Part shown: positions 44,264 to 59,200 of the stretch, in pieces | Layout of the letters: the number at the start of each line of letters is the position of its first letter | Numbering within the stretch: position 1 is the stretch's first letter | Origin: Branchiostoma lanceolatum | Lineage: Eukaryota; Chordata; Leptocardii; Amphioxiformes; Branchiostomatidae | DNA: 64,000 nucleotides | Assembly: GCF_035083965.1 (NCBI RefSeq) | Contig: NC_089727.1 | Span: forward strand, 1,059,501-1,123,500 | Reading direction: 5' to 3' | The notes under the pieces: model-generated | Database searches by the model: none | Seen by the model: the letters and a program-made list of their open reading frames with translations, nothing else | Told to the model about the DNA's origin: nothing | Made by a program: the position numbers and the translations under genes

Positions 44264-47200
44264 CTACGCCTTGCCGTTCTTCTTCCGATGGTCCGAGTAT
44301 CTCTCCCGCAGCTCCTCCGCCAGGTCCCGCCGGCCGACCCGCGACAGCGCCCGGCACAGCTTCCCGATCTTGTCGGCGGCGGCGGGCAGGCTCTTCCTCC
44401 AGGAGTACAGCATGTCGAACGCCTGAGTGATACAGCGCACATTAGAATCCTAGCTTTATGGGAAACGTACACTGTGTATGACTGTGTGTATGACTAAGCT
44501 TATAGTCTGTGCAAGACGGCATTAGGCTGTTCAGTGTCCTTGAGACTGTTACTCCTTCACCACATCCCTTAATGACTAATCTTGAAGAATGCAGAATTAC
44601 TCTATCCGTCACGTCTGCTATGAAACGTATAAAATGAGGAACGCATTATGTCAGGAAGCCAGACTGGGAATATGAATAGAGAGGATCATTTCCATCGGCC
44701 ACGAAAATGGACTGTTCCCGTCGAACACCATATCAAACATATAGAAGCCCCTGTTCTATTTCAGGCAGACACTAATGGACCAACCGAACACCATAAGTCC
44801 CTGTTCTATTTGGAACGCCCCCGTCAACAAAAAAAGCGCTAGTGGGAAAGAAATGGCACGTGTTGAGCAATGTGCAGTTTTTGACGGAGGTGTTCTAAAC
44901 AGAACAGGGGGCGTGGCTTATGGCGTTCGGCTGGAGCGGTCCAGTAGCGTTTGCCTTCACGATTCATCAAGGAGGCTCTCTCTAACTACTATTTTCCCAC
45001 CTGCTGCTGGGGGTCCTCGGGGTTGTTCCTCTTGATGTGCTGCAGGCGGGACCGCTTGACGCGCAGGTGATGCCCCAGCAGGTCCCAGTCCTCGTCTATC
45101 TCTGATGCCAACCACTGCAGCCAGTCGTTAACCAACGGGCCTGGGGAGGAAGGAGACAAACTACAGTCAAACCTGTACTAGTGAACACCTCTACATAAGG
45201 ACCACCTGTACCCAGTCCTCGTCTATCTCTGAGGCCAACCACTGCAGCCAGTCGTTAACTAAAGGGCCTAATGAAAGAAAGAGATAACGGGATATCTAAA
45301 CAGGAAGTTCCGCTGCATTGCTATAACAAATCGCAAGGGGGGGGGCAAAATCTAATCATTTTCAGGTGTCATGAAGACCTACCCACATACCAAATATCAA
45401 GACAACCCATCCAGGCCTTATGGAGTTATGCTTTTCATCCACATCCGTACACTTCCACAAATGCTACTACCGAAAACATACCCTTCTTGACAATCTCAGC
45501 TCAGTGGAGGTCTCTCTGCGTAAACAAATGTACGGAGCCCCTAGTAATCAACCTAGAAATTTTCCCTTGAATACCTGGTGAAGACCTTTGGGCTAGAAGG
45601 AACAGGTACTAAGGGTCAAGACCTTTCCAGGTGGTCCATGTGTACCTATATCACAGTACGTATAAGTTACACCACACGATTAAGTAGTTCACTCCTACCT
45701 TGTGATTCTATGAGTTTCCGGTAGGCGCTTGGGGGCCGCGGTGGATCCCGCTCTCTCTGTGAGGAGAAGATAGACACACGTCAGTTCTCTTCAGTACCAA
45801 CTATTCATCATCATAGATTGATTTTATATTTATCTATTTATAAATTTTAAGGGTAGTCCCTTCAGTTAACTTGGTAACTGATTTTCATGGGAGACAAATC
45901 TTAACAAACCAGGATACAAAAGGATAAATTAATAACTGAATATATAATGCATACACAGTACTATAACATAAAACAACAATCATCAAGTAGCATAATTTAT
46001 TATTGATCCTCAATTTTGCCATTTGATTAGCCGGAAAGCTTTTGGTAGAAAAGACCATCAATTTCAATTTTCAATTTTATTTATTTTACCAGGGGACATC
46101 TCAGATCTACTGATCTGCTTTTCAGATGACCCTGGGCACAAACATTGAAAATACAATCAGATACAAATATACAGATAACGTTACATGTACAGACATATAT
46201 CACAGTATTTCAACTTATCCCAGTCAGTTCTTAGCTACAGAACATCTACAACATTCTCTGTTTGTAGCCCTAACTCTACATCTAGAACATGTAACTTCCC
46301 GTGCAGAAGCGTACCTTAGGCAGAGTAACAGGCAGCTTGCAGATGCTGTCCAGTCCGTCCTCCACGGCGTCCCCCAGGAACGCGTTCTTGATGACATCGG
46401 GCGGGCCCCGGGCGGCGTCCTCCGCGCCGGGCCGCCCCACGTACCGCCTGGTGCCGTAGAACCGCACCATCCCCCGGTAACACGGCGAGCTGTAGTTCCC
46501 GAACTCGTTCACCTGTGGGTGTGCCGAGAAACTTGTTACAGAAACTCGCCGCCACCTATGTAGGTTGGTCAAGAAACTCAAGACCCTGTCACACATTTAG
46601 GACCTTTCTACTACTTAGACCTTGCTTCCAACCACTCCCCAAACGTTAACAAGGTCGGCGCTGGGTTGGGAGTAGCTTTTTAAGGATGGAGTTGAAAAAA
46701 AATCTATCCTTGTCTAACTTCAGTTCGCTCCTCTGATTTTGATTGAACTGGTCGATGATATGTGACGGGGATTTTACTGCTCACTGCTCGGTTGAGGTAA
46801 CTTCAAGACTGACCCTGATCGCTTTATTTAGGACCAGCGGTATCTGTGTAACAGTGGGGATCAACCTCCACTAGCTGACCAGTCTAACTGATCCGAACCT
46901 TTTAGCCTAGTGGTTAGCGCGTTGATTTCCCAAGCCATGCGGATCAGGATTGGCGCGGGTTCTAATCCCGGGAGCGGCGTACTCGCCCCTTTGGGTTTTT
47001 ACGGTGGTTCATCTGATCTCTACTCGGTGTCTAATCTACTAAGTATGTCTCTTGTCTCTAGGATACCAGATGTCTCCCATCAGCTCACCTCCTTGATGTA
47101 GAAGTGCGCCTGTGTGCGCCGCTGGCTGTAGAACGTGAGTCTGACGGAGTCCCTGCTGTCGCCGTCCCCGTCTCTGGTGACGTTCCCGGAGAACTTCAGC

Positions 47201-50200
47201 ACCAGCTGGTCCCCGTCCCTCAGCAGGACCTGGCGGGGTGAGACGGGTTTATTGGTAGGTCGAAGTCATTCATATTGGAGTAAAATATTCAAACTGCTGA
47301 CATTAAAGTGCGTCAGTACAATGTCATGTCATGCCATGAACGTATGCATTCAGTGTATCAATAATGATGTAAATCATGTGTATATGACAGAAAGACTATT
47401 GTATCTAAAGTAAGCAGTGTACGTGACTTTTAATACAGTCAAAACTGCATGAACACCAGTCAGGGGACAGGTCGTCACCATAGATAGAATTCTTTATGCT
47501 TGTGTCAATGGGAAAAATTATGTAAGGGGCCACCAAAAAGTGATCACATTGGTCAGGTAGTTCTTATGTAGGGATGATCATCAATACAGGTTTCAGTCGA
47601 CTTGGAGTCGACTCAGAAAATGCGTGCGTAAATCGGGCCAATGGCCAGGTGGTTCTTATGTACAGTTGGTCACTAGTACAGGTTTGACTGTATATCAATG
47701 GCCGGGTGGTACCGGACCTTATGTAGAGGTGGTCACTTGTACAGGTTTTACGGTATACAAAATACACTACCCACCTCCTTGCTGGGCTCGGCCTCCTCGT
47801 ACCCTGCGGCGTCCAGCTGCATCTCGGTCTCCCGGACGTCCCGCGCCGGCACGCAGCGCACCACGGTCCGCTCCGGATCGCCCGTCTTGGTGCGCAGGAT
47901 GAGCCGCGCGTCCGTCAGCGTGAGCGAGGTCTCCAGCAGGCGCGGCAGGGACTCAGTCACGGCCTGGAACTGCTCCGCCGCGGGGTCAGCGGTCCGCAGC
48001 ACGATGAACCTGAAAAGGGCGGGAGAATGATGTTAGGACTAATCTGAATAACCAGCGTGAGCGAGGTCTCCAGCAGGCGTGGCAGGGTCTCCGTCAGGCC
48101 CTGGAACTGCTCCGCCGCGGGGTCAGCGGTCCGCAGCACGATGAACCTGAAAAGGGCGGGAGAATGATGTTAGGACTAATCTGAATAACCAGCGTGAGCG
48201 AGGTCTCCAGCAGCCGCGGAGTCAGCGGTCCGCAGCACGATGAACCTGACGGGGGTGGAGCAAAGAACCAAGGACATAGCCATGATTTTTCTTTGGTCAC
48301 CTGCGCCACCTAGCGATGTCTAAGGGAAGTACTGCTTTCCCCACCTGCACGTTTAAGACGCCCGCGGCTACCTAGCTATTTACATGGGAAGCTTCCAAAT
48401 ACAGTAAGAGTATTACCTCTAGATAGCTATAAAAAAAAGTGCTTGCATATATGTGCAAAGGTTAGGTGTGACAGGTCATTCAGTGTATACGTAGTATTAC
48501 CAGCTGCTACCGCGCCTCGTACCTGCAAATCTGATGCATTATGCCAAACGGTGGTTATACAGGCTATACTGATGCAGATACAGAATCTGTATTCAATATA
48601 GGCGGCGTGACACACCAGCTTCGCAGGTGCGCCGGGGCTTCTGGTTATACCACGGCGAACATACAGGTCGTTGCAGCACACTTAACAATGTTACTCAAGA
48701 GAAAGGAGTAGCATTGTAAAGTGATATAATCATACCTTTTGTACGCCCTTCGAGGGAAAATCGCACTGCTCGAAAGATGCTCAAAGTGAACAAAAGAATC
48801 CTAACCAAAAGTCATCTACAGACAAACAGCTCGTACTTTTCCGGCAGCTCGGTTGTCTCGAACGTGACGAGGCCCTTCTTGTTCTGGCGGAACCTGACGT
48901 CCATGACCTCGGCCCAGCCGTCCTCGCCCTCGGGCTGCCCCAGCAGGTGCAGGAAGTCGTCCCCGTTGTCCCCCTCCTCCATCGCGCTGGTCCTGCCGGC
49001 CGGGGCGCTGCCGGGCCTCGGGGAGGACCCGCCCAGCTTACGGGACCTGGTGGGGAGGTGGGGGGATAGTGATAACTGTGAGAACGTTCACTGAAAGTAA
49101 AGACTGTCCAGCATACATTGTACTTTATACATGTAGAACATGTGCCACCACATTGAGTGCAGCCACCAGGAACCACCCAGGTTTCTGGACCTGGTTGGGA
49201 CACAGGACTATAATTAGCAGCTACATCAGTAATGATGTAAAAATAAGCAAATTAAGGGTGTCATATTGTCTGGGTGCCCAATACGTCAAGTGTCCAAAAA
49301 GTCCTTATCTAAACTTTTTCTATACAGCGAAACGGTACAACGACCATTTTGATTCTGATAATGCCAAAATCATTTTTTATATACACTCTTATTTTTCATT
49401 CCTGTAAACATCCAGTTAGGAAATGTGACGCTGGCCTAAGTAAGTGCACCTATAGTGACTGATAGTTTAGTCAGAGACACTGAGATTGCATATGAACACT
49501 TAGGACAAATGATGTTGGACAAGGCGATTTGGAGTGATGTATGTACTTATTTAGTCCCGGCCGATGGCCGATAGATGATGATGATGATGAAGTGTACCTA
49601 CCCGCCCAGCCCAGCCGTGCCCGGCCTGGCGGGGTCCCGTGCCCAGTTGCCCGCAGGGTTGAGCGGACACGGCACGGTGACGTCCACGGGCTTGTGCAGC
49701 CTGAGCCCGGGGCTGAGGGACAGCGAGACGATCGGGCTGGTGGTGATCAGCGTGTCGCAGTCCGCACAGCGGGACTTCAGCGCAGACAGGCTACCCGAGT
49801 CAACAGGCTGGACCTGGGAAAGATGAAATATCAACTTTATTGAGCGATAGATAGATGGTATGGGGAATGGAATATTCAAGACATTTTGAACTTGAGCCAA
49901 AAGTTTTAGCGAATGAGCTCATCGGTGTCGGTGAACATCACAGCGGCGAAGTTTGCCTTTTTTATACAAACAATTCAGCACCAAGGACATAGCCATGATT
50001 CTTCTTTGGTCACGTGCGCCGCCTAGCGATGTATATGGGAAGTACTGCTTTCCTCATCAGCACGTTTAAGACGCCCGCCACTACCATCCTTTCTTTCTTT
50101 CTTTCTTTATTCAAATATCAAAAACTTACAGACAAAACATGCCTGGATGGCGATGGTATTTACCATAAAATAGAGAACGCCTGTATACAATATACAATAT

Positions 50201-53200
50201 ATCAATATGTACATCCAAACGCTCATCACTGATATAAGAAGTGCCCATTATTGCACATTAGGTTTTACTGATTGTTGTACATACTGATTGCTTAGCTATT
50301 TACATGCAATTGGGAAGCTTCGACGTGTAGACTTTTGGTGTTTGTTTTTTTTGCTGTGAGAAGGAAATGTGTGTTCATCTAGAAGTAATGTCCAACTATG
50401 AGGCACTGTTTTCCTTTCCAAATTTGATACCTTTTTAGCTTTAGGCCCAGATATCTTGGTATTGAAGCTCATCCTTGTGTCAAAGCGTTTTTTTTTCGAA
50501 TACAATAGAAATCAGCACCAAGGACATAGCCAGGATTTTGCTAAGCTCGCTTGCTCCACCTAGCGATTAATATAAGAACTACTGCTCTCCTCACCTGCAC
50601 GTTCAAGACTGCCGCCATTTCCTAGCCATTTACATGGGAAGCTTCCGACGTGTGGGCTTTTGGTGTTGTTGTTTTGTTTTGTTTTGTTTTGTATTTGGCT
50701 TTGAGAGGGAACTGTGTGGCCATTTAGCAGTATGTCCTACTATGAAGTACTGCTTTCCTCACCTGCACTTTTAAGACGCCCGCCGTCTTGACCGATCCCG
50801 GCGGGAAGTTGAGCTCGATCCTCTGGTCCACGGACGACCTGAAGACGTTCGGCTTCGTCTTGCTCTTCTGCAGGTTGAAGGTCTCCACCTTGAGACGCGA
50901 CACCACGACGTAACAGGCCAGACAGGACACCTCGAACTCCACAAAGTGGCCCTGGGGAAAGGAGAGAGAGGAGAGAATGTCTTTAAAGGATGGAGATAGT
51001 TTCCACCATTAATCTAATAGAAGATAGACAGACATAAGAACAATAACCTATATTGATAGTAATACAGCGCCGCAAAAAGCTAACGTTAAGTAAGATTAGA
51101 CAATGGCAAACTTCAGCTACAAGTAGTAAAAATTTGAATTAGTTTTCAAACATTCGGGTTTAACTAAGCAAATTTGGATGAACATGTGTAAAGTAGAATA
51201 GTTAGAGTTCAGGGTTTATTTATCTTACTGTGAATCATTAGGCTGGTCCCGGTTCAGTTAACATGGTAACTGATTTCCAAGGGAGCCCAAAGTTGGAGAT
51301 CTACTTCCAGAAGTGACCTAAAAATCGCAAGTGCGTACGTCTAGAACATATCTTTATATGCTTCTCAATGGTTTATAGCTAAGCAAGCTTTAATAGAAGA
51401 GCATTTCACTGAATTCTTTTCTGTCGTTTGCTTTGGTGTTGCTAAAACGAGAGAAAAAAATCGAGTCTGTCCTCACCTTTCTGTCTTTGTACACGACATC
51501 CGACGCCTTCAGGGGTACCGTTTTCCAGCTCTCGCCGTCAGAGGTGGCCTTGACGGCCAACTCTCGCGATACGTGACGAGACCACGTGTACGGCAGCGAG
51601 ACCACCGCGGGCGCCGGCAGCTTCAGACCCGCAGGCGACAGCTGCACCACGTGACTCACCAGCTCCTCGTTTTGCGCAAGCGCAGACGGCGCCAGGTGAT
51701 TGGTTATTTGGCACGTGACTGGGAAGTTGGTGACGGCCTGGATGTCGACCTTGATGAGACAGGCGAGCTCTGATTGGCCGTCCTCGTTCTGGGCGTCGAA
51801 CCTGCACATATAGGAAAAAGGATTTTCATTATTTTTTGGCATGTAGGTACCTTAAACTGAAATGTACACAATGACATGCTTATCGTGCAAAATAGGACTA
51901 ATATGAAATTCTATCATACAAGAGTTTTCCAGGTATCTTTTAAATTTCTCATGGGCATACTCTGGGCTTGATTTCTGTGTGGCAGATGACTTTGGACATC
52001 AGGATGTTATATTTTTGAGCCCCCTATGTTTTGGAACTGCATGGGTTTTTTTTAATTAAAACTTTCCAAGAGGTAAAGGGTTGTTCTAAGATAGCGTCTT
52101 AACATTCAAACGTCATTTAATAAAGGTCGCCACAGAGCAAGACTCGAAGTCACTTGAGGTCAAGGTTATCTTAAACCTACTGAATAAAAACTATATGAGA
52201 GGGATGAGAGAGCAGACTCAAGATTAAATTACGAATTTCTTGGCATTTATTGAATTAGACAGTATGATAGTAACTTTTTAACGAAGGGACCACTTAGAAG
52301 AGATCGGCCATCGACCGTCTGCCAAGTTGCAAGGCAATAAACACGGTTATTGTGTTACGTTCCTTGACGGTCGCACTCGAAAGATAATCTTGGCGTCTTT
52401 TCAAATTTTCTGCTTTTCAATCGATACGATTAACCCCCGATGACCTGCAAAGACAGCGTAATAACTGTCTTTAAGGTTTATCATCGTAGTTCTTACGTGA
52501 CTCAACATAGCTTTTCTCAAGACAGCAATCATAGGATTCGTCTGCAAGCCGGAAGCCCTGAAGGGGTGTGACTACAGCGACAATGTGCCCAAATCCTCCA
52601 TCCTAACAGGGGAGGAACCTATTCAAACCCATCGCACTGGAAATGAGCTTAGCGTGCACGGTTAGAAAGGAAAAGGTCTTTTATATCGGGGACACTGGTC
52701 GGTCATGGTGGAAGAACCACCGAGTAAGACTGCTGTGGCCTGACGTGGAAGGGATGAAGGGTTCAGCCAGTCACTGACGAAAGACAGCGGATGCTTGTTT
52801 AAAACGTCTCACCGTTTCTAGATCTTATGCAATTGCTTGAGTAACTGTTACCAGGTATAGCCCTTAAAGATGGCCATTCGCTAGCTGGACAACCCTTGCT
52901 GTTCATGTATCAACGTGTTCATGCCAAAGCAATTAATAAATAGATAAATAAACTGTCACCTTGAGCAACGCACCACAATTGACAGACATTTGCTTGGACT
53001 TCTAATTCTCTATTATGTCTAATCTCATTTAGAACAGTGCACTAGTGACAAATGATGATTCACAGAAGTAGACTTACGGGAAGGTGCTCCAGATACCGGG
53101 GTTGGCCGGTGCCTTTTTATCTACAGGGTCATCCTCTTCCGGGTTAGAGTTCAGGTTAATTTGCTCCCGATCACGGCTGATATGTTTCTTTTCGTGCGGG

Positions 53201-56200
53201 GAAGGTGCTTTCGTCTTTGTAGGTGCAGGCGACCTGTCTACACTTTTGGTTACAGCTTTCTTTTCTGCTGAATGTTTTGTATCGTTTTCTACCACAGTAG
53301 ATTTGTTATTAGTTTTCTCCTTACTTTCATCGTCTTTTACATCGTTATCTTTCTTTTCCGTTTCTTGGACAGTTTCTTCGTCTGTTCGAACCTCTTTTGT
53401 TTTATCTTCTTCCGATTCTTTCTCATCGTCGGCTACTTTTCCTTCCGTTTCTGGTGTTTCGTCAACAAGATTATTTTCAGAATGATCCCCTGAGACTTCG
53501 TTTGAGTTAGGACCTGTAGATTCGGAAGCGGTTTCTTCTTCGCTTTTTTTGTTCTCAGCGTTCATGTCTTCAAGTTTCTCAGGTTCGTCTTCGATGCACT
53601 CGAGATGGTTCAACTCTTGTGCGTCCTCCAAGATGGCGGCCGACGCTTCCCGAGCCACGTCGGCGGCCGTCCCTTCGGCCTTTTCCGCCACCGTCATCGC
53701 CTCGTCGACGCTCTTCCGGAGATTGCCGACGGAGGGATCCTTCGGGTCGTCGTTTCCGTGGTGTTCTGAAACAAATCAATGGCAGGTAAGAAAAATAGAA
53801 TACCGATGTTATATGAAAAATATGCAAAGAAAAGTTTTCACTTTTTAAAGATATATTGCTTGCAATGGTGACATTAATAACTTTTTCTTTGAAACTAAAT
53901 TTGTTTTCTGTGACTCCCTCTGGCATCAAAAACAGCACAACTAGTAGGAATAGATTATGCAGACTGAACCCCGTCCCACCGAGAGGCTGTAACAGTCTGG
54001 CGGTTGGGGAAAATCTCTGGGTGGTCTAAAATAAAGACTTGTCGAAAAAGTGTCAACTTCAGTTGCTTTATTGTCAACTTATGTCTCCTTCTGGCTCGAT
54101 GTCAAGTCTCACAGCGCGAATAGGGATTGTGAGCTATAGTTTGTAGACACCACATCGATGTATCTTCACCAACTGTCTGTCGCAGTCTTCTGCTTTTGCT
54201 ACATTGTCAGACGTCCTTTCTTGTCGTCTCAGCTCTCTATTATTGCAACATTGTCAAACATGTTGACACAGTTCTGAGTGTTTGCAACATTAACTGACGT
54301 TCCTTTTCGCTGTCGCAGTTCTCTGTTTTTGCAACATTGTCAGACGTTCCTGCCCTGTTGTCGCGGAGTAAAGGTTTTGTCCCAAGCGCGAGGTTTGCGT
54401 GCCAAAAGACGGCGGCTTTACAGAGACCCTGACCCGACTTTCTGGATCACAGCCGCTTAAAACACCTTAACGAAAAGCCTTTCTCTCCGCCCTTCACGCT
54501 ACCGACCTCGCCGCATTCACAAGCAGCGGTAGGCAGCCGCCCAAACGCTCTATGAATGACTTGCACAAACATTAGAAGCCTTGACGCTGCATTAATGAGT
54601 GTGAATAGATTAACGTCTACCGCGCCGTACAGGTATTTTCATCTCGTAGCTTTGCGGAGAGCGCGCCTATCGCTACAAATATCCCAAACAAACGCCGGGC
54701 CCTTAACCGATGGTTACTGTTTGAAGAAAAGCTTTGCCGAACTGTTTACGTTCGGATTTTGATCGGCTGAAATGGGCCCTGAAAGGCTGTGATGACGCAG
54801 CGAACAAACATGGCCGCGCGGCCGGGGCCGTTGCCATGGTGTCACACGACATTTGTCAGGCGAGTCGTCGGACGTGTCGGAGCTGACAAAAGCTTACGGA
54901 GGTGATGTATGTGCGGGGCGGGCAGATATCACCGGGATCACGTACCGTACCCGTTCATCATTCCGCGTCAAGGGGATGACAAATGTACGGACTTTGTTTG
55001 TAGACGTGCCAATGAGCTATATAATAACTTTCGAGCTTCAGTCTTATCAAGTAGGATAAAGTTTTATTTTGGTCTTATCAACGAGAGTTACTATGGAATT
55101 GTACAGCTCGTTGGTCAAACTAGTCGACGTCGTCTCGATGTTTTGGAAATTCGTTGTCCGTTCGTTACTTTTTGTTCAAATTAGCACGAGAAGTGGGATT
55201 CACCAATGGGGATAAATGTGAGATAGGTTTGGTGACGATTGCTTTTGGGTTTTGATGTTTTAGGAAACCATTATCAGACTTAAATGGCATTTATCTCCAT
55301 TGGAAATCCATCTTTTCATGCAAATATAAAAAAATACTGCCGTTTCATTAGATGACACTATACTATATGCCACGTACTATTGTAGCACACAAGGCATAGA
55401 GTCCTATTTGGGGGGCTTACTTGTGTGACAACTCTGTCGTGTTGGGGTTGGGGTTAGAGATTGGGGTTACGCGGAGGGTTAGGGATAGAGATAGGATTAG
55501 GCACCTTGTTCCTGCGAATCTGGTCTGCTGATTGATAGTCTGAGGGGACTGTAATATTAGCACATCGGTGCAGACATAGATGTTGCTGCGTGTTGTCCGT
55601 ATCTCAGCTGTGTCCAAACACAACAGGGAACGAGTAACCGAATTCCCGACAACTATTTATTTTGATGTATTTTCCATGATTGTATTGATATCAGTTACGT
55701 TAAGTTTACGTTAAGTTTATTTTTGTACCGTGACTCCTGCCCCTCCGTTTCACTTCGACCTTGTCGAAAAGCGGCCATATTATGGCCGAACAAGCATTCG
55801 AAGTAAAATAAAGGCTTTGACTTGACTTGACTTGACAGTCATTACTACACAAAGTGACTGTCCTGACAAAATACAAACATTAGTATGACGATGTTTATTA
55901 TAATTTTGTTTTTGTTTTCCTTTAATCTTGAAATTATGATATTGATATTGTTGCCACAACCAATTGTTAAGGCTTTAATTATGGGAGGCTTCTTCTCTTT
56001 AGTTTTCTCTATTATCTCATGTATTGCCATCTTGGCCTTTTCAGTTTAGTTTGTGTAGCATCTAATGTTAATTGAATTTTTTTTTTTAAACATTATCATG
56101 ACGTGTTCCAAACATGACAACATGAACAGAAGGAGGTATTTCCGTGTGCGTCAGTGCAGCCGCCGTGTCCGGACGACACCTGTTTGGCAGAAGATGACCA

Positions 56201-59200
56201 CTCGAGGCCACAACAACTGACCAGAACAACTTAAGCCAACAACACCGGCAACACGTCCTTCTGCTGTTTGTACATCTGACTACTGGGGGCGGTGGAAGAA
56301 ATTCTTCCAATTCTTGCGTTAAGTGGAAAACAAGCAGAACATGCTTAGCGCCCACTTCCTTCTTACAGTAAGGCACCTGCCACAGTTCTGCTTATATCAA
56401 GTCCTACTAAGTTCCTTGTAAGAAGTTTTCAATACGCATCCAGACGCTCAAAATGGTGCGCATGAAGTAAACGTTAATACGCAACTCATAAGGAATGCGT
56501 ATACGCACAAGTGTGACAGGGCTCTAAAGTGATGGACTTTTGACTGAGGACGAAACATGGTATGTTTTAGATAGCTGGTAGTTTAATGTGGCTTCGCCAC
56601 GGCTCGCGCTTTTAGCCAAGCACATTGAGTCACCCTTACTCTTCTCTATGAGTGTGTCGGGTTCTTTTACGTGCAGGATTTGGACGCTTGAAGCTAATAG
56701 TCTCACAGACCCTTCAGAACCTACATTATTTGTTTACAGACCGTGCGAATGACTGGACACGACGGAGAGGGAAACGGAATCACAAAACAAACGGGACGAG
56801 TGACCCTCCAAACGGCGCTAACCCGGTTATAGGTACACAAAGCTGGTCTCGGCAGGTTTTAAGACGCCTTGCCATGTCCTTGGAAGACAGAAACACCTTG
56901 CGCCGCAGGTGCACCTTTGTTTGTTTGTATCGTATAACAGGTATACCGGCGTAACACACCAGCTTAGAGTCCTGTCACACTTGTGCGTATATTCGAGTGC
57001 GCATGAGTTGCGCATTGAATTTTTTTAGGTTTGAGTAAAGTTTGCGGGAAAGAAGTTGTTTTCTGCGTTGACCCACTGTTGTGCAGCCTAGTTATCGAAA
57101 CAACGAAATGACTTCTTGGGCTGTAAATGCGCAACTCATGCGGGCTTGTATATACGCACAAGTGTGACAGGGGCTTTCTATAGTACGTTATCATAAGTAC
57201 GAGACCACTCACACCGGGAAGAACCCCTTCTCTTGTCGATAAGTGTCGTGGGATCTTTAACAAGCTCGACGTGTGGCTCCCCTTAAACATGGGTTTTATC
57301 TTATGACATTTTGAAAGAAGAAGAAGAACTTTATTGCGCGAAAATTGCAACAGGTACAATGTATGGCATCAAATCCACGACATGCTATGAACACCATTTT
57401 CGGTTGGCAGATAACTCTTGCTTCTCTATTAGTCTTTACCAATTCCTGGTGACTGTTTTAAAAACAGGTATGCCCTTAAAGAGGTTTGACTATTTTATCC
57501 CCCTAGCTGGAAGATTTGTCTTCGCCTTCCCAAGGCCTACAAGACTGAATGTGCTTCCGGTCTGCGAATCAAGGTTGACACTCAATCGACGACCCTCTGC
57601 TTACCCCCTCCCCCTCCCCGCCTACACTAACAACCCACTTACCCCTTAGAGCATTCCAAACTAGCTGGTCAGAACAAGGCCGACAAAAGGGTACCTGGCT
57701 AGTTAGTGTATCCGCGGGTTGGGATGAAAGGAGCGGAAACAGTGGGTTGTAGCCGAACATGAATGTTGTCGTGTCGGGTGTCGACATCCAATCCCGATCA
57801 GAACAAGTCCCGCCAACACGGGCGGGGCTGGCTCCAGTGTCTCCCGGGCTCGTGTGACCGCGCAGGACTATATATAGGTATAGGGCGTATTCAGTCACGT
57901 GACCCGCCCCCTCGCAACGAGCACTGTCGGCCATGTTGGTGCTCACTTGATAGTGGAGCCCTATGGAACTCTCCATCGAAATGGCAGATGTTTTCTACGC
58001 CATTCACAATTTCCCTTCAAAACGTTTTGTCTCATAAACATGGTGTTTTGCCTCGTGGTTAGATGTTGGATTGGGACTGATAAAGCACACACTGATCGGG
58101 TAACCGTAAGATTGGTTTTGCGTTTCTAGTGTAAGTGCGGGCTTGGTGCGGGAACATACGAAGGGACTAACGACTGAAGCAAAAGTGGATTTCTGACATA
58201 CGAACAGCGGATCTAAATAGTTGAGTTAGAGAATCAACGTGTGTGTATGGAAACCTTTTGTATCTGGTCGAAAAGCAAATTACAGGCCCGTTGTGTAACA
58301 CAGTCGCGGCACCGTGTAGTCGTTGCTTGAGCCGCGTTCGTAAACTGGGGGTCTTTCAACGTCGAACTTTCCCGATCATAACATACTCCCTGTCAACAAT
58401 TTTTTTCACGACACTCAAGACATTGTACTACGTGGTTGCAGGCCTTGGAACACTTTTATGCTGTGAACTGATTTTATGCGTACTCTGTAAACAGTTTAGC
58501 GGCCATATTTGTAGGCTTCTGGGGAAACCTTTCCTCGGTCGTCGATAATGGGTCATTTCCAGTAGGTGAAATCGGATTTTTGTAGCGAAAAGGATGTGAG
58601 GCTGGAGACTCTTTGTATATAAGAAAACAGCGATCAGACGACTTCGCATTCCTTGGAAATTTAGAGACCGTCGGACACCGAAAAACTTCGCTGCAGGGTG
58701 AGCACCAACATGGCCGCCCACGGAGGGCAGGGGTGATGACGTCACGTGAATACGCCCTATAGAAATCGCGCCGTGTTTGATTAGATATTGTCGTCTTTGT
58801 TGAAAGGTTTTGATGGGTTTTATGTAAGCAGCCTTGTCGGGAGAATTTAATCGGTCTGTGGTGTTTTCTTACCGGTGTGCTTTTGGGGGACAGTCACCTG
58901 TAGTATCAATGGTCTGGTATGAATAGTGATTTCCAACCTTGAACTTCTACTATAAGATTTTAGTTTCTACCATACCCTTGTTTTTGTGGTGGGCTGACGA
59001 ATAGAGGACACATACATTAAATGGTAGGCTGTAAAAGTTTCCCTTGAAACCTTCACACTTCGTCCATAAGGCACCCTTTTCCCCTTTAACGCTTCAGTCC
59101 CATTCCCAATCCGGGGCCCGGCCGGGCTGTTTGCGAAAACGAAAAATTAAGAAATGCATATCAAGAAAATACACAATATATAGTAAGGAGTAATTCTTTA

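Noticed and set aside
46892..46990. Functional tRNA gene
   Set aside because: A and B boxes are present, but the acceptor and anticodon stems do not pair properly and a sister copy shares the same non-tRNA flank, so a SINE head is more likely.
53084..53485. Serine/phenylalanine-rich plus-strand frame opposite the DTHD1-like acidic exon
   Set aside because: It is the antisense shadow of GAA/GAT/AAA codons in the real minus-strand exon.
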